DNA of 64,000 nucleotides from Variovorax sp. S12S4 (lineage in GTDB: Bacteria; Pseudomonadota; Gammaproteobacteria; Burkholderiales; Burkholderiaceae_C): NCBI RefSeq assembly GCF_023195515.1, contig NZ_JALPKR020000002.1:2891001-2955000 (forward strand), read 5' to 3'. Both the position numbers and the translations under genes were made by a program. This document shows positions 8,525-19,529 of this stretch, piece by piece; position 1 is the first letter of the stretch, and each line of letters opens with the position of its first letter. The notes under the pieces are model-generated. The model was not told the origin of the DNA. It searched no databases and was given only the letters and a program-made list of their open reading frames with translations.

Positions 8525-9046
8525 ATGAACATGCCAGATCCTTCGAACACCCGTTCGCCGTCGCCCAGCCATGCGCACATCATCGGCTGGGGCGCCGACC
8601 TCGACCCCGCCATGCGCCCGGCCTACCCCAAGGAGCGCACGCCGCCGCGGCTGCCGCACCCGGTGGAGCCGCCGGAGCAGCAGCACTCGCATGCCGAGGT
8701 GCTTCACTCGACCGAGCGCCCCGGCATCACGCCCATCTTCGGGAGCACCTTGCCGCCTTCGGGCCTGAGCGGCCGCTTGCGGCGCGTGGCGTTCCGGCAT
8801 TCGGAAAACGACCTCCGGCACTGGCTCATGCTGCTGCTGGCCGACCGGGTGCAGATGGGCGAGGGCCTGATCGAGGACATCTCGCGCGGGCACGTACCGA
8901 ACGTGTATGCCGAGATGGGCGGCCGCGCCGAGCTCAGGCACAACCCGATGGGCGCCGCGCGCAAGGCCGCCATCGGCGTAGCGGTGCTGGCGCTCGTAGC
9001 CATGGCGTTCAAGGGGCGCAGGCGGACTCGCCGGCTGCGGGGCTAG
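8525..9046 (+). CDS. unknown protein with C-terminal membrane anchor
   Basis: A 173-residue protein. The first 75 residues are Pro/His-rich and look disordered (MRPAYPKERTPPRLPHPVEP). Residues about 85-135 are more ordered and helical (FRHSENDLRHWLMLLLADRV, then GHVPNVYAEMGGRAELRHN). One hydrophobic helix (AAIGVAVLALVAMAF) comes just before a basic tail KGRRRTRRLRG, so it is probably tail-anchored in the inner membrane with the bulk in the cytoplasm. It follows the alcohol dehydrogenase closely and likely belongs to that operon. I do not recognise a named family. Confidence 0.65.
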   Translation: MNMPDPSNTRSPSPSHAHIIGWGADLDPAMRPAYPKERTPPRLPHPVEPPEQQHSHAEVLHSTERPGITPIFGSTLPPSGLSGRLRRVAFRHSENDLRHWLMLLLADRVQMGEGLIEDISRGHVPNVYAEMGGRAELRHNPMGAARKAAIGVAVLALVAMAFKGRRRTRRLRG

Positions 9047-9066
9047 GCGGCTGCTTCAGGAGGCAA

Positions 9067-10842
9067 TCAGGGCGTTTCCTGCCCTTCGGCCTGCAGCCTC
9101 CAGAGCTCGGCATACACGCCGCCGAGCGCGACGAGCTCGTCAGGCGTGCCGTCTTCGACGATGCAGCCGTTGACCAGCACGATGATCCGGTCGAAGTTGG
9201 CCACGGTCGAGAGCCTGTGCGCCACGGCCACCACCGTGCGTCCATGCATCAGCCGCCCCAGCGCCGCTTGTATTTCGGCCTCGGATCGACTGTCGAGTGC
9301 CGAGGTGGCTTCGTCCAGCAGCAGCACCGGCGCGTTCTTCAGCATGGCGCGCGCAATGCTGATGCGCTGGCGCTGCCCGCCCGACAAGCGCGCGCCGCGC
9401 TCGCCCACGACGGTGTCGTAGCCGTGCGGCAGGGCGCGTATGAAGTCGTCGCACAAGGCATGGCGCGCGGCGGCCACCACCTGCGCGTTGGTTGCATCGG
9501 GGTTGCCGTAGCGCAGGTTCTCCATGACGCTGCGGTGAAAGAGCGACACGTCCTGCGGAACCACGCCGATCGCGTCGCGCAGGCTGTCTTGCCGCACCTG
9601 TGAAATGTCGACGCCGTCGACCATGATGCGGCCGTAGGTCGGGTCCATGATGCGTCCGATCAGCCGGATGAAGGTCGACTTGCCCGCGCCCGACGGGCCC
9701 ACCACGCCGAGCCGCTGCCCCGCAGGAATGACGAGGTCCAGATGCTCGAAGATCGGCCGCTCGTCGTTGTAGGCAAAGCCCACGTCGTCGAAGACGATGG
9801 TGCCGGCGCGGGGCAGGAAGGGCGGCGCATGCGGCTTGTCGGAAACCTCGTGCGGCACCGTCACCACGTGCAGCATTTCGGCAATCACGCCGAAGTGCTG
9901 CGAAGCATCGACCAGCGACAGCGCAAGCTCCCGCGAGCCGTGCAGGATGCGAAAGGTCAGCGCACTGATCAGCACCACGTCGCCCGCCATGTTCTCGCCC
10001 GCGCGCCAGGCCTCCACGGCCCAGATCAGCATCGAGCCCGCCATGAGCCACATGCACACGTCGTGGAAGGCGCGAGCCTTCTCCAGAAAAAGCCAGCTGC
10101 GGCGCTGGGCCTGCGCCTCCAGGCCGAAGGCTTCGCGCAGCCGCCGGTACTCGCGCTCGCGCGCCGAAAACGCCATGACGGTGAAGATGTTGGAGACCAC
10201 GTCCACCAGCTCGCCGCCGACCTGCGATGCCTTTTCGGCAAAGGCCTGCTGCAGGGGCCGCACGCGGAGCCCGAAGAAATACATGAAGCCCGCCACCACC
10301 GCCACAAAGGCGATCAGCGTGAGCGCCATGCGGATGTCGATGGTGCACAGCACCACCACCGCACCCAGAAAGTCGACGCAGGGGGGCAGGATCTTCCAGA
10401 TGAGCGTGCCAAAAATGGCGCCGGTGGCGCCGGCCGTTACCGTGATGCGGTTGCCGAGCGACCCCGCGAGATGGCGCGAGAAATATTCGAGCGAATGGCC
10501 CGAGAGATGGCGGAACAGGTCGAGCCGCACGTCCACGCCCGTGCGCACCACGGTCAGGCAGCCGAGCCAGCCGCTCAGCCGCCAGAAGGCGCTTTCGGCG
10601 CCGATCAGCACGATGAACAGGCCGAGCCACTGCCACACAGCGCGCGAGGTGCGGTCTTCGCTGGCCATCGTGTCGACGATCAGCTTCATGCCGTACTGCA
10701 CGCCCACCGAGCATGCGGCGGCGGCAACGATCAGCGCGAGCAGCGCACCGAAGGCCCCCCGCCGGCGCTGAACGTAGTGCCACAGGAAAGCGATGGGCCG
10801 GCCCGGCAGCGGGGAGGCGCCGGTTGTGGCCGCGGCGTTCAG
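9067..10842 (-). CDS. ABC transporter half-molecule (membrane domain plus ATPase), probable exporter
   Basis: About 591 residues. The N-terminal 320 carry a six-helix type IV exporter domain ([34 protein letters not shown] and others). The ATPase follows: Walker [14 protein letters not shown], signature [13 protein letters not shown], Walker [13 protein letters not shown], and the H-loop VAVAHRLS. No ATG or GTG is available at a sensible place. The best start is the CTG at 10842, which overlaps the stop of the upstream fusion gene as CTGA, the same geometry as the common ATGA overlap. It likely exports a product of the upstream glycan enzymes, perhaps a lipid-linked or oligosaccharide substrate; this is inferred from gene order. 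Confidence 0.8.
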   Translation of the reverse strand: MNAAATTGASPLPGRPIAFLWHYVQRRRGAFGALLALIVAAAACSVGVQYGMKLIVDTMASEDRTSRAVWQWLGLFIVLIGAESAFWRLSGWLGCLTVVRTGVDVRLDLFRHLSGHSLEYFSRHLAGSLGNRITVTAGATGAIFGTLIWKILPPCVDFLGAVVVLCTIDIRMALTLIAFVAVVAGFMYFFGLRVRPLQQAFAEKASQVGGELVDVVSNIFTVMAFSAREREYRRLREAFGLEAQAQRRSWLFLEKARAFHDVCMWLMAGSMLIWAVEAWRAGENMAGDVVLISALTFRILHGSRELALSLVDASQHFGVIAEMLHVVTVPHEVSDKPHAPPFLPRAGTIVFDDVGFAYNDERPIFEHLDLVIPAGQRLGVVGPSGAGKSTFIRLIGRIMDPTYGRIMVDGVDISQVRQDSLRDAIGVVPQDVSLFHRSVMENLRYGNPDATNAQVVAAARHALCDDFIRALPHGYDTVVGERGARLSGGQRQRISIARAMLKNAPVLLLDEATSALDSRSEAEIQAALGRLMHGRTVVAVAHRLSTVANFDRIIVLVNGCIVEDGTPDELVALGGVYAELWRLQAEGQETP

Positions 10843-13800
10843 GCTGCCACCGCCACGGCCGGTGGCGCCGGGTTGGCATTCAGGCCGAGCGCCGCTTCCG
10901 CCGCCTTGCGCCCGGCCACGAAGGCGTGGTCGGAGTTGTAGTACTCCCATTCGCTGTAGCGGCCCGCCAGCAGGATGTCGGCTTCGGCCAGCCAGTTGCG
11001 AATGGCTTGCACATGCGCCGCGCGCGCATGGTCGTACACCACGTAGGCACAAGGCATGTCGACTTCGTTCGCGGCAAGAAGCTGGTCGTCGGGCCGCAGC
11101 AGCCCCACGCGCACGCAGTCATCGAAGCAGCGGCGCACCAGCGCGTCGCCCTCGGCCGGCAGCGGCTTCAGCGGCGAATAGGTGATCTCGCAGGTCAGTC
11201 CGAAACCGCCCGGCGCGTTGCAATGCGGGCTGGCGTTGCCCTGCACGAAGATGCGGTGGAACACCGTGTCCTCGGGGTAGTAGATCCAGTGCTTGTCGGT
11301 GATGTTTTCGCGCGCCACGCCCAGGTTGACGCAGCGCACCGACACATGGCGCAGGTGGCGGGCGGCCTCGCGCACGAACGCGGGCGCCTCCGCGCCGATG
11401 GCTTCCACCAGCCGGGGCAGCGGCATGGTGCTGATCAGCGTGTTGAACGACACGGTACGGCCGTTGTCGAAAGTCACGGTCTTGCGCGAGGGCGACACGG
11501 CGGTCACCCGCGTGCCAAGCGCCAACTCTCCTTCGAGCAGCGGCAGGAAGCCGTTCATCAGCGCCTGGAAGCCGCCGCGCAGCGGGTAGCCGAAGCGCGC
11601 GTTGGGGCCGACGGGCTTGCGCACCGGTTGCAACGCGCCCTCGATCATTTCTTCCAGGTCGGGCAGCGGCACGCGTCCGCCGAGCCAGGAGGTTTCCATC
11701 TCGCTGAGCGGCACGGCCCATAGCTTGCGGTTGTACGGAATGGCAAAGTGCTTGGCCACGCCTTCGCCCCAGACCTTGTAGATGAACTCCTCGAAGTTGC
11801 GAGGCGGTGTGGCGGGCGTTGCCGCATGCGGCATGGCTGGCGCAGGGCTCTCCAGCGCGGCGGGTGGCGCCGCCGCGCGCGAAGGGCCGGTGGGCGAAAC
11901 GCGCAGCTCCGGCTTGCCGATGCTGCCGAAGCGTGCCTCGATGGCGCCGATCAGGCATTCCTTGAGCACCGGCGGCGGCAGGCCGTGCAGCGCCGACTGG
12001 AAGGGGTAGCGCGTATAGACCGACTTGCTGTAGATCCAGGCCTCGCGGTCCTGCCAGTGCACGTTGTCGCCGAGCAGGCGCTTGTACAAATCGAGCACGT
12101 ACGGATCGTTGGAGAACATGATGTGCCCGGCGTAGTCGAAGGTGAAGCCCTTGTCTTCGACCGAGCGGCACCATCCGCCGACGGTTGCGTTCTGTTCGAC
12201 CAGCAGGCTGCCGCGGCCCGCGTGCAGTGCAGCGGCCAGGCCGGTAGGCCCGGCGCCCAGGATCACGGTGGCATAGGCATCGGAAATTCCGTCGACCTGC
12301 TCGTTCGCAGCAGGCGCCAGCGTAATGGGCGCGATCGTGTTGTTGCTGCTGGTGCCATGCGCCTGCGGGGGCGCTTGCCTCGTGCGCTTCTTTTCGTCTT
12401 CCTTCTCGATCAGCGACGCCATCTCGTCCGCGGTGCGGTCCCAGGACGTGGCCTGCACGATCGCCTCGCACGCGCTGGCCTGCCGTGCCTGCTCTTCAGG
12501 GCCGCGTGCGAGCACGGCTTCGCATGCTTCGACGAAGGCTGTGCTGCCATGGGCAATGGACACCACGCCTGCATAGGGGCCGACCACGTCGTGGATCGGC
12601 GTGCTGACCACCGGGCGGCCGGCCGCCATGTACTCGAGCGTCTTGGTGGGGCTGATGTAGCGCGTGGCCTCGTTCAGCGCAAAGGGCATCAGGCACACGT
12701 CCCAGCCGCCGATCAGCGCCGGCAGCTCGTCATAGCCGCGCTGGCCGAGCCAGTGGATGTTGGGCCGCTGCGGCAGCGTGGCGGGGTCGATCTTCACCAC
12801 CGGGCCGACGGCCGCGATCTGCCATTCGGCATGCGCGTCGGCCAGCGCGGCAAGAATGTCCAGGTCGATGCGCTCGTCGAACACGCCGCAATAGCCGAGC
12901 CGCGGGCGGCCGATGCCGGCCTGGGCCTGATGCTCCCGGTGGTCGCCGGGCGCGCGCGCAAAGTGGGCCGCGTCGACGCTGCTCGGAAAGCAATGCACGC
13001 GGGGGTGCCGCTCGCGCTTCGACTCGTACAGGCTCTGGCCTCCGGTAAACACCAGGTCGGCCGCCTGCAGCAGGGCGCTCTCGCGCTGCAAAAGCTGGCG
13101 CGGCGCGTGGCGAAATGCGGAGAGCTCGTCCATGCAGTCGTACACCACGCCGGCGGGGGACAGCCCAGCGGCCAGCGGCATGGCCATGGGCGTGTAGAAC
13201 CACAGCCAGTAGTCATCGATGGCCACTTCGCCCAGGTATTCGGCAAGCAGCTTCTGCAGCTGCGGAATGTGATCGTCGTGAAAGCCCGGCGCACCGGCGG
13301 TGAGGTGCGGGCGCAGCACCACCACGCCTTCGCAGGGCGAGAGCATCTCGAGCACCGGCTGGGCTGCGCCCGGCATCGGCTCTTCGACGAACACCACGGG
13401 GAAGCGGTGCGCCAGCCGCGAAAGCAGCTGCTGCGGGCGCTGGTAGACGAAGTTCCAGCGCAGGTGGGAGAAGACGATCAGGTGAGTCATGGGCTTTCCT
13501 GGAGTTGAAGGCGATGAAGAAGGAGGTGCTTCGGTGCCGGCCAGCAGGGCCTGCCAGTGCTCCAGGCGGCGAGCCGACGGGCGGTGAAGGGTTCGCGCGC
13601 CCGTGCGTTCGTCCACGTCCCACAGGCCGCTACGGTGCCAGGCGCGGGCGTCTTCCCAGTCGGGGCGGTCGATGAGCGGGTACAGGCAGATGCCTTGCAG
13701 CGGTACTCCGGCCGTCTTGCAGCGCATGGCCAGCGAGCCCACTTCGTCGATCCACTGCGCGCGCCCATCGCCGACATGGCCGGTCTCGGCGATGAACGTG

Positions 13801-14690
13801 GGGCGGCCGTAGCGCTCGCACACCTCGGCCACCATGGCCACGGGATCGCGGCGGCGCGCATCGCGCAGGTGCCAGTGGAGGCGCTCGTTGGACGGGTGCT
13901 CCCACTGGTTGTTGTGGTAGTAGTTGAGGCCCAGAACATCCAGGTAGCGGGGTGCGCCGCCAAGGCCCGGTTCGAGCCGGCCGCAGAGCATGTCCCAGGC
14001 CTGGTATTGCGCGGCGGAAAGCGCGCGCACCTCCCCGGCCCATTCGGGCTGGTCGCCCGTGGGCACGATGTGGATGATGGGATCGGTGTGCACGATGCGC
14101 GCATCCGGGCAGGTGGCCCATAGCGCATCGCAGGCCTGCAGCGCGGCGCGCGCAAGATTGCACTTGAGCTCGTAGCCGCGTTCGGGCGAGTCGGCCTGGA
14201 ACGGATGGATCAGCGGCGTGCTGCTGGCGGCCCAGCTCAGGAAGGAGATCTCGTTGACGGGCTGGAAGAAAAGCGGCTCGCCATCGCTGCTGTCTTTCAA
14301 GGCACGCGCAACCTGGTCGCAGAAGCCGGCAAGGCGCGCGGGAAAGTCGCGCGAAAACATGTCCACGCCGTCCGGCACTCCGTAGTGGTGAATCGTCCAG
14401 ATGACCTGCAAGCCGAACTTGCGGGCGGCCTCTGCGGTGCGTGCGAGGCGCGCCATTTCAGCGCCGAGCCCTGCCGCGGCGCTTGCGCGCCAGCCGATGC
14501 TCTCGCGAATGGTGCGAATGCCGAAGCGCGCGAGCTGGGCGTAGTCTTCCTCCAGCCGCTCCCAGTGGCCGTTGCTGCGGTTCATCAGCACCTGTTCGCG
14601 GCGGCTGTTCAGGTGGTCGGCACCTTCGAAGCCTCCCATCCAGAACGAACGGAACAGTGGCTTGGCGGAGGGCGGTACGGCTGTGTTCAA
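10839..14690 (-). CDS. three-domain fusion: glycoside hydrolase, glycosyltransferase, UDP-galactopyranose-mutase-like flavoprotein
   Basis: One uninterrupted frame of about 1283 codons. Residues 1-400: clan-A glycoside hydrolase similar to GH1, with acid/base Glu in [13 protein letters not shown] and probable nucleophile Glu in FIAETGHVG. Residues about 401-800: GT-B glycosyltransferase (starting [14 protein letters not shown], with [15 protein letters not shown] and [18 protein letters not shown]). Residues about 840-1283: FAD protein with [31 protein letters not shown] and [14 protein letters not shown], resembling UDP-galactopyranose mutase. The start is uncertain: TTG 14690 directly before the hydrolase, or ATG 14756. 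An internal ATG at 13490 with AGGAAA upstream could also give a two-domain glycosyltransferase-flavoprotein. No Met exists at the second junction, so that fusion looks real. It probably builds or remodels a surface glycan. Confidence 0.78.
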   Translation of the reverse strand: MNTAVPPSAKPLFRSFWMGGFEGADHLNSRREQVLMNRSNGHWERLEEDYAQLARFGIRTIRESIGWRASAAAGLGAEMARLARTAEAARKFGLQVIWTIHHYGVPDGVDMFSRDFPARLAGFCDQVARALKDSSDGEPLFFQPVNEISFLSWAASSTPLIHPFQADSPERGYELKCNLARAALQACDALWATCPDARIVHTDPIIHIVPTGDQPEWAGEVRALSAAQYQAWDMLCGRLEPGLGGAPRYLDVLGLNYYHNNQWEHPSNERLHWHLRDARRRDPVAMVAEVCERYGRPTFIAETGHVGDGRAQWIDEVGSLAMRCKTAGVPLQGICLYPLIDRPDWEDARAWHRSGLWDVDERTGARTLHRPSARRLEHWQALLAGTEAPPSSSPSTPGKPMTHLIVFSHLRWNFVYQRPQQLLSRLAHRFPVVFVEEPMPGAAQPVLEMLSPCEGVVVLRPHLTAGAPGFHDDHIPQLQKLLAEYLGEVAIDDYWLWFYTPMAMPLAAGLSPAGVVYDCMDELSAFRHAPRQLLQRESALLQAADLVFTGGQSLYESKRERHPRVHCFPSSVDAAHFARAPGDHREHQAQAGIGRPRLGYCGVFDERIDLDILAALADAHAEWQIAAVGPVVKIDPATLPQRPNIHWLGQRGYDELPALIGGWDVCLMPFALNEATRYISPTKTLEYMAAGRPVVSTPIHDVVGPYAGVVSIAHGSTAFVEACEAVLARGPEEQARQASACEAIVQATSWDRTADEMASLIEKEDEKKRTRQAPPQAHGTSSNNTIAPITLAPAANEQVDGISDAYATVILGAGPTGLAAALHAGRGSLLVEQNATVGGWCRSVEDKGFTFDYAGHIMFSNDPYVLDLYKRLLGDNVHWQDREAWIYSKSVYTRYPFQSALHGLPPPVLKECLIGAIEARFGSIGKPELRVSPTGPSRAAAPPAALESPAPAMPHAATPATPPRNFEEFIYKVWGEGVAKHFAIPYNRKLWAVPLSEMETSWLGGRVPLPDLEEMIEGALQPVRKPVGPNARFGYPLRGGFQALMNGFLPLLEGELALGTRVTAVSPSRKTVTFDNGRTVSFNTLISTMPLPRLVEAIGAEAPAFVREAARHLRHVSVRCVNLGVARENITDKHWIYYPEDTVFHRIFVQGNASPHCNAPGGFGLTCEITYSPLKPLPAEGDALVRRCFDDCVRVGLLRPDDQLLAANEVDMPCAYVVYDHARAAHVQAIRNWLAEADILLAGRYSEWEYYNSDHAFVAGRKAAEAALGLNANPAPPAVAVAA

Positions 14691-14916
14691 GGTGGTTCTC
14701 TTCTTGTCGGGGATGGACGCCCTGCTGGCGCGGCCCTTGTGCAGGGCAACGGCCATGCCCGCATGGGTAAGCATTGGCCCGGCTACAGGACCAGCACACG
14801 TCCGCAGCATTTGCGGCAATTTGTGCCGCCATGCAGTCAGCGCGCCGCGCCGACACGGTACGTGGGCGCGTCTCACAAAGCGGCTGCCGTGCGGCACGCA
14901 GATTGACGGCCAGCAC

Positions 14917-16734
14917 ATGCAACAGAGGAGAAGCAAACTGGAGAAGAGCACGCAGCAAGGAAAAACCACACGGCCTTCCACCCGCAAGAAACGGGCAGCG
15001 TCGACGACAGACGTCGACGTGGAGCGCGTGCTTCACGAAGTGTTCGGCCACGAGCGCCTGCGCCCCGGGCAGCGCCGCGTGATCGACAGGGTGGTCGCGG
15101 GCGAATCGACGCTCGCCGTCATGCCCACGGGCGCCGGCAAATCGCTCTGCTACCAGGTGCCCGCGGTTCTCGCGTCCGGGCAGACGGTGGTGGTCTCGCC
15201 CTTGATCGCGCTCATGAAAGACCAGTGCGAAAAGCTCGACGCCAAAGGCGTGCGCGCCGTGCAGCTGAACAGCCTGTGCGCCGCCGACGAGATCGATGCG
15301 GCGGAAGCAGCCATTGCCGACGGCTCCGCGCGCGTGATCTTCAGCACGCCGGAACGATTGGCCGACGCTGCCTTTCTGAAGCTGCTGCAGCAGCGGCCGA
15401 CTTCCTTGCTGGTCGTCGACGAGGCGCATTGCATCTCGCAGTGGGGGCACGACTTTCGGCCCGCGTTCCTGGAGATAGGCGCGGCGGTGCGCGCCCTGCG
15501 CAAGCCGGTGGTGCTGGCGCTCACGGCCACCGCCAACGACGAGGTGGCCGATGAGATCATGGAGAAGCTCGGCATCCCTCGCGCGGGCCTGATCGACACC
15601 GGTGCCTACAGGCCCAACCTGCACTACACGGTCGAGCCGATGATGCGGGAGGAAGACAAGCTGCAGCGTGCGCTTGCGCTGGTTGCGGGCCTCGAAGGAA
15701 GCGGCATCGTCTACACCGCCACGGTGAAGGCGGCCGAGTCGCTTGCCGCCAGCCTCGCGGACGCGGGCGAGTCGGTGGGCCTGTACCACGGCAAGCAGCG
15801 CTCGAGCGAGCGGCACGCGGCGCAAGATGCGTTCATGGCCGGCAAGCTCCGCGTGATGGTGGCCACCAATGCATTCGGCATGGGCATCGACAAGCCCGAC
15901 ATCCGCTTTGTGCTGCACTACCAGATGCCCTCGAGCCTGGATGCCTACTACCAGGAGTCGGGTCGCGCCGGCCGTGACGGCGAGCGCGCGGATTGCGTGT
16001 TGCTCTATCTGCGGCGCGATAGGGCCGTGCAGCAGTTCTTTCTGGCCGGCTGGCTGCCCGAGGTACCCGAACTGCGCGCGCTGCAGCAGGCGTTGTCGAG
16101 CCCGCCTCCCGCGGCCGAAGGTTGGACGGCGACGGAGCTCCAGCAGCGCGCACGTCTTCCGCGTGGCAAGCTTCGCGTGTTGCTGAGCCTGCTGCGGCAG
16201 GAGCGCCTGCTGAAGCGCAACAGCGAGGGCCTGCTGCGCTGGGCAAGAAAGCAGCCGCTCGAAGACGCCGAGCTCGACGCGCTGCTGAACGGCCACCGCG
16301 AAAAGCGCGAGCAGGAGCGCGAGGCGCTGGAGCGCATGACCTTCTATGCGACCACCGGCATGTGCCGATGGCAGGTGCTTCTTTCGGGATTGGGGAGCGA
16401 CGAGCTCGCGCAGCGCTGTGGTGCCTGCGACAACTGCGTGCGGCTGGCCAGGCACGAGCGGGCGCAGGCCGCGCGAGATGCGCAGGCGGAACCAGTGGCC
16501 GAAGAAGAAGCCGGCGCCACTTCGCCGCGTGTCGCCTTTGCCAAAGGTGATTCGGTGCGCGTTCCGCGCTATGGCGTCGGGTCCGTGGCAAGTGCCGATG
16601 CGGTCTCCGTCACGATCGAATTTGCGGATGGGAGCCAGCGCTGCTTTCAGCCTGAGTTCGTGCGTCCGGCGCTCGCGCGGCGGGCGGGCCGCGCGGTGCA
16701 GCGTCTGGTAACAGGCCCTGCGAGCCAGCGGTGA
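14917..16734 (+). CDS. recQ: ATP-dependent DNA helicase RecQ
   Basis: A 605-residue RecQ helicase, acting in recombination and repair of stalled forks. Motifs in order: motif 0 [15 protein letters not shown], Walker [12 protein letters not shown], motif [17 protein letters not shown], motif [13 protein letters not shown], motif [18 protein letters not shown], motif [14 protein letters not shown]. The zinc-binding RQC part shows CRWQ and CGACDNC. The last 60 residues ([18 protein letters not shown]) are a small beta domain in place of the usual HRDC. The ATG at 14917 was chosen, but an AGAGGAG sits inside the frame just before an in-frame CTG at 14938, so a CTG start is possible. It is divergent from the glycan cluster. 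Confidence 0.93.
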   Translation: MQQRRSKLEKSTQQGKTTRPSTRKKRAASTTDVDVERVLHEVFGHERLRPGQRRVIDRVVAGESTLAVMPTGAGKSLCYQVPAVLASGQTVVVSPLIALMKDQCEKLDAKGVRAVQLNSLCAADEIDAAEAAIADGSARVIFSTPERLADAAFLKLLQQRPTSLLVVDEAHCISQWGHDFRPAFLEIGAAVRALRKPVVLALTATANDEVADEIMEKLGIPRAGLIDTGAYRPNLHYTVEPMMREEDKLQRALALVAGLEGSGIVYTATVKAAESLAASLADAGESVGLYHGKQRSSERHAAQDAFMAGKLRVMVATNAFGMGIDKPDIRFVLHYQMPSSLDAYYQESGRAGRDGERADCVLLYLRRDRAVQQFFLAGWLPEVPELRALQQALSSPPPAAEGWTATELQQRARLPRGKLRVLLSLLRQERLLKRNSEGLLRWARKQPLEDAELDALLNGHREKREQEREALERMTFYATTGMCRWQVLLSGLGSDELAQRCGACDNCVRLARHERAQAARDAQAEPVAEEEAGATSPRVAFAKGDSVRVPRYGVGSVASADAVSVTIEFADGSQRCFQPEFVRPALARRAGRAVQRLVTGPASQR

Positions 16735-16744
16735 GAATCGATGA

Positions 16745-18070
16745 ATGCATCAAGCAAGCAATCTTTCCATTCCTCGTTTCAACAGGTTCGCACTCTTGGC
16801 CGCATCGGCGGCCGTTGCTGCATTGCTGGCCAGCTGCGCCTCCGCTCCACCGCCCGTTAGCGCGAAGCCGCCCGCATCGGCAACCGGCGCCCGGCCCGCA
16901 CCCGGACCCACGGCGCCAGCAGCGACGGGCGCGGACGACGCGGATGTCGAACAGCGGTTCGCGAAGTGGATTGCCGACTTTCGCGCCGCCGCGCGCACGC
17001 AAGGCATCAGCGACGCAACGCTGCACAGCGCGTTCGACCAAGTCCAGTACTTGCCGCGCGTGATCGAGCTCGATCGCGCCCAGCCCGAATTCACGCGCAC
17101 CGTCTGGGACTACCTCGACAACGCCGTTACGCCGCAGCGCGTGGCCACGGGACAGGACAAGCTCCTGCAGGTGCGCACCGAAGCCGATGCGGCCGCTGTG
17201 CGCTATGGCGTGCCGCCCGCGGTGATCGTCGCCATCTGGGGCATGGAAAGCAACTACGGCGGCAACTACGGCAATACCCCGGTCGTCGACGCGTTGGCCA
17301 CGCTCGGTTTCGAAGGGCGCCGCGAAGATTGGGCCAAGCGCGAGTTGCTGGCCGCATTGAAGATTCTCGACAGCGGCGACATCGCGCGCGAGCGGATGAT
17401 CGGTTCCTGGGCCGGTGCCATGGGCCAGACGCAGTTCCTGCCCTCCAACTTCCTGGCCTATGCGGTGGATGCCGACGGCGACGGTCGGCGCGACATCTGG
17501 GGCAGCATGCCCGATGTGGTGGCTTCCACCGCCAACTTTCTTTCGCGCTCCGGCTGGCAGGCCGGTGTGCCGTGGGGCGTGGAAGTGCGGTTGCCGCCGG
17601 GCTTCGACTACGGCCGTGCCGATACGTCGGTGCGGCAGTCGTCCGGGCAATGGGCGGCCGAGGGGCTGCGCGCGATCGACGACCAGCCGTTGCCGGAGTT
17701 TGCCGAGGCCACGGTGCTGCTGCCCGCCGGGGCACGCGGGCCGGCCTTCCTGATCGGGCCGAACTTTCGTGCCGTTCTGCGCTACAACAACTCGACCAAC
17801 TACGCACTCGCGGTCGGGCTTCTTGCGCAGCGCCTGGGCGGCGGGCCGGGGGTGCAGGCGGCATGGCCGCGGGACCTGCCCGCGCTCTCGCGCAGCCAGA
17901 TGGTCGAGCTGCAAACCGCGCTCAACCAGCGCGGCTTTGCAACCGGCGCAGCGGATGGCGTGATGGGCCCCGCCACGCGCGAGGGACTGCGCCGCTACCA
18001 GCGCAGTGTCGGCCTGCCGGCGGACGGCTATCCCAGCGCGGAGCTGCTGCAGCGCCTGCAGCAGCCATAG
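16745..18070 (+). CDS. lytic murein transglycosylase (MltB family) with peptidoglycan-binding domain
   Basis: A 441-residue lipoprotein. The signal ends in a lipobox LASC at about residue 31, followed by a Pro/Ala-rich linker. The catalytic SLT_2/MltB domain covers about residues 70-360, with the catalytic Glu in IWGMESNYGGNYG and SWAGAMGQTQFLPSNF downstream. Residues about 380-440 form a peptidoglycan-binding_1 repeat (LQTALNQRGFATGAADGVMG). It cleaves the MurNAc-GlcNAc bond with formation of anhydro-MurNAc at the outer membrane/periplasm. Two overlapping ATGs occur at 16741 and 16745; only 16745 is in the coding frame. Confidence 0.92.
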   Translation: MHQASNLSIPRFNRFALLAASAAVAALLASCASAPPPVSAKPPASATGARPAPGPTAPAATGADDADVEQRFAKWIADFRAAARTQGISDATLHSAFDQVQYLPRVIELDRAQPEFTRTVWDYLDNAVTPQRVATGQDKLLQVRTEADAAAVRYGVPPAVIVAIWGMESNYGGNYGNTPVVDALATLGFEGRREDWAKRELLAALKILDSGDIARERMIGSWAGAMGQTQFLPSNFLAYAVDADGDGRRDIWGSMPDVVASTANFLSRSGWQAGVPWGVEVRLPPGFDYGRADTSVRQSSGQWAAEGLRAIDDQPLPEFAEATVLLPAGARGPAFLIGPNFRAVLRYNNSTNYALAVGLLAQRLGGGPGVQAAWPRDLPALSRSQMVELQTALNQRGFATGAADGVMGPATREGLRRYQRSVGLPADGYPSAELLQRLQQP

Positions 18071-18200
18071 CCTGACCTGCAGCGATTGACGGGCTGCGGT
18101 GCATGCCCGTTAAACTGGCATCGGGTGCGAGGCTGCTTTCCATGGCGTCGCAGGTTCATGCGCTGGTCGGGCCGCCGCGCGGAGCAGTCACGCCAATCCC

Positions 18201-19454
18201 ATGCAAGAACCCACCATCCAGTACATTGCCGCAGGCCTCTTCGCCGTCGCGCTCATCCACACCTTTGCCGCCAAGCAGTTCGAGCGGCTGTCGCACCGCT
18301 TTCCCCGTCATGCCGGCCTGTTCCACCTGCTGGGCGAGGTGGAAGTCGTCTTCGGCTTCTGGGCCATCGTGCTCGTCCTTGCCATGGCCCTGGTGGTGGG
18401 CGGCGGCCCGGCGCTCGGCTATGCGGAATCGCGCAACTACACCGAGCCGCTCTTCGTCTTCGTGGTTATGGTGGTGGCCGCTTCACGGCCCGTGCTGCGC
18501 ACGGTGATGTCGGGTGTGAGCCTTGTCGCACGGGTGCTGCCGGTGCCCACGCCCATGGCATCGGCCTGGCTCGGCCTGGCGGCCGTGCCGCTGCTGGGCT
18601 CGCTCGTCACCGAGCCGGCGGCCATGACCATTGCGGCGTTGATGCTCGCACCGCAGATCTTCCGGCCGCAAGTGCCTGAGCCGGTGAAGTACCTGGCGCT
18701 GGGCGTGCTGTTCGTCAACATATCGATCGGCGGCACCCTCACGTCGTACGCCGCGCCGCCGGTGCTGATGGTCGCTTCGACATGGCAGTGGGACAGCGCA
18801 TTCATGCTCGCCACCTTCGGATGGAAGGCCGCCATTGCGGTGCTGGTCAACGCAACCGTGGCCACCTTCGTGCTGCGCAAGCACCTGAATGCTGCGCCGT
18901 CGGCTGCAGAGGCCGAAGCGCCCGTGCCGCCCGCCGTGGCCCTGGTGCACCTGGCGCTGCTCGCCGGCATTGTGCTGTTCGCCCATCATCCGGTGGCGTT
19001 TCTCGGGCTCTTCCTGATGTTTCTCGGGTACACGCAAGCCTACGAACGCCACCAGAGCCCGTTGATCATCAAGGAGGCGCTGCTCGTCGGTTTCTTTCTG
19101 GCCGGGCTGGTGGTGCTGGGCGGAATGCAGCAGTGGTGGCTGGAGCCGGTGGTTTCGAGCCTGCAGCCGCTGGCGCTGTTCTTCGGCGCGCTGGGCCTCA
19201 CGGCCATTACGGACAACGCGGCGCTCACCTACCTGGGCTCGTTGATCGCGAACATCTCGGACGAATCCAAGTACATGCTGGTCGCCGGTGCGGTGGCCGG
19301 CGGCGGCTTGACGGTGATTGCCAACGCGCCCAATCCGGCGGGCGTGGCGTTGCTCAAGCGCGGCTTCTCGGACGAAACTATCGGCGCCGGTGGCTTGCTG
19401 CTGGGGGCGCTCGGGCCGACGGTGGTGGCTGCCGCGGCATTCATGCTGCTGTAG
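18201..19454 (+). CDS. putative Na+/H+ antiporter family membrane protein
   Basis: A 417-residue polytopic protein with about ten to twelve hydrophobic segments, for example YIAAGLFAVALIHTF, FWAIVLVLAMALVVGGG, LALLAGIVLFAHHPVAFLGL and LLLGALGPTVVAAAAFMLL. Conserved-looking polar motifs lie inside membrane stretches: SLVTEPAAMT, SIGGTLTSYAAPP, GLTAITDNAALTYLGS and IANAPNPAG. These are typical of ion-coupled transporters of the ArsB/NhaD type and of the family named putative Na+/H+ antiporter. The ion is not proven by sequence. The gene stands alone, with 130 bases upstream and 75 downstream. Confidence 0.75.
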   Translation: MQEPTIQYIAAGLFAVALIHTFAAKQFERLSHRFPRHAGLFHLLGEVEVVFGFWAIVLVLAMALVVGGGPALGYAESRNYTEPLFVFVVMVVAASRPVLRTVMSGVSLVARVLPVPTPMASAWLGLAAVPLLGSLVTEPAAMTIAALMLAPQIFRPQVPEPVKYLALGVLFVNISIGGTLTSYAAPPVLMVASTWQWDSAFMLATFGWKAAIAVLVNATVATFVLRKHLNAAPSAAEAEAPVPPAVALVHLALLAGIVLFAHHPVAFLGLFLMFLGYTQAYERHQSPLIIKEALLVGFFLAGLVVLGGMQQWWLEPVVSSLQPLALFFGALGLTAITDNAALTYLGSLIANISDESKYMLVAGAVAGGGLTVIANAPNPAGVALLKRGFSDETIGAGGLLLGALGPTVVAAAAFMLL

Positions 19455-19529
19455 CGCAACGGCCGCCCGGCGCGTGAAGATCGGCAGCGGTGTGATCGCG
19501 CCGCGCACGCAGATGAAGGAGACAAGAGC

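Noticed and set aside
10843..11052. Upstream ATG/GTG starts for the ABC half-transporter, extending into the fusion gene
   Set aside because: The extension would be coded by an off-frame of the flavoprotein C terminus, is Arg/Gly-rich and would add about 70 residues not typical of the family.
16966..18075. Plus-strand frame overlapping the lytic transglycosylase gene
   Set aside because: Arg/Ala/Gly-rich shadow frame; the transglycosylase reading has a lipobox, a catalytic Glu motif and a peptidoglycan-binding domain.
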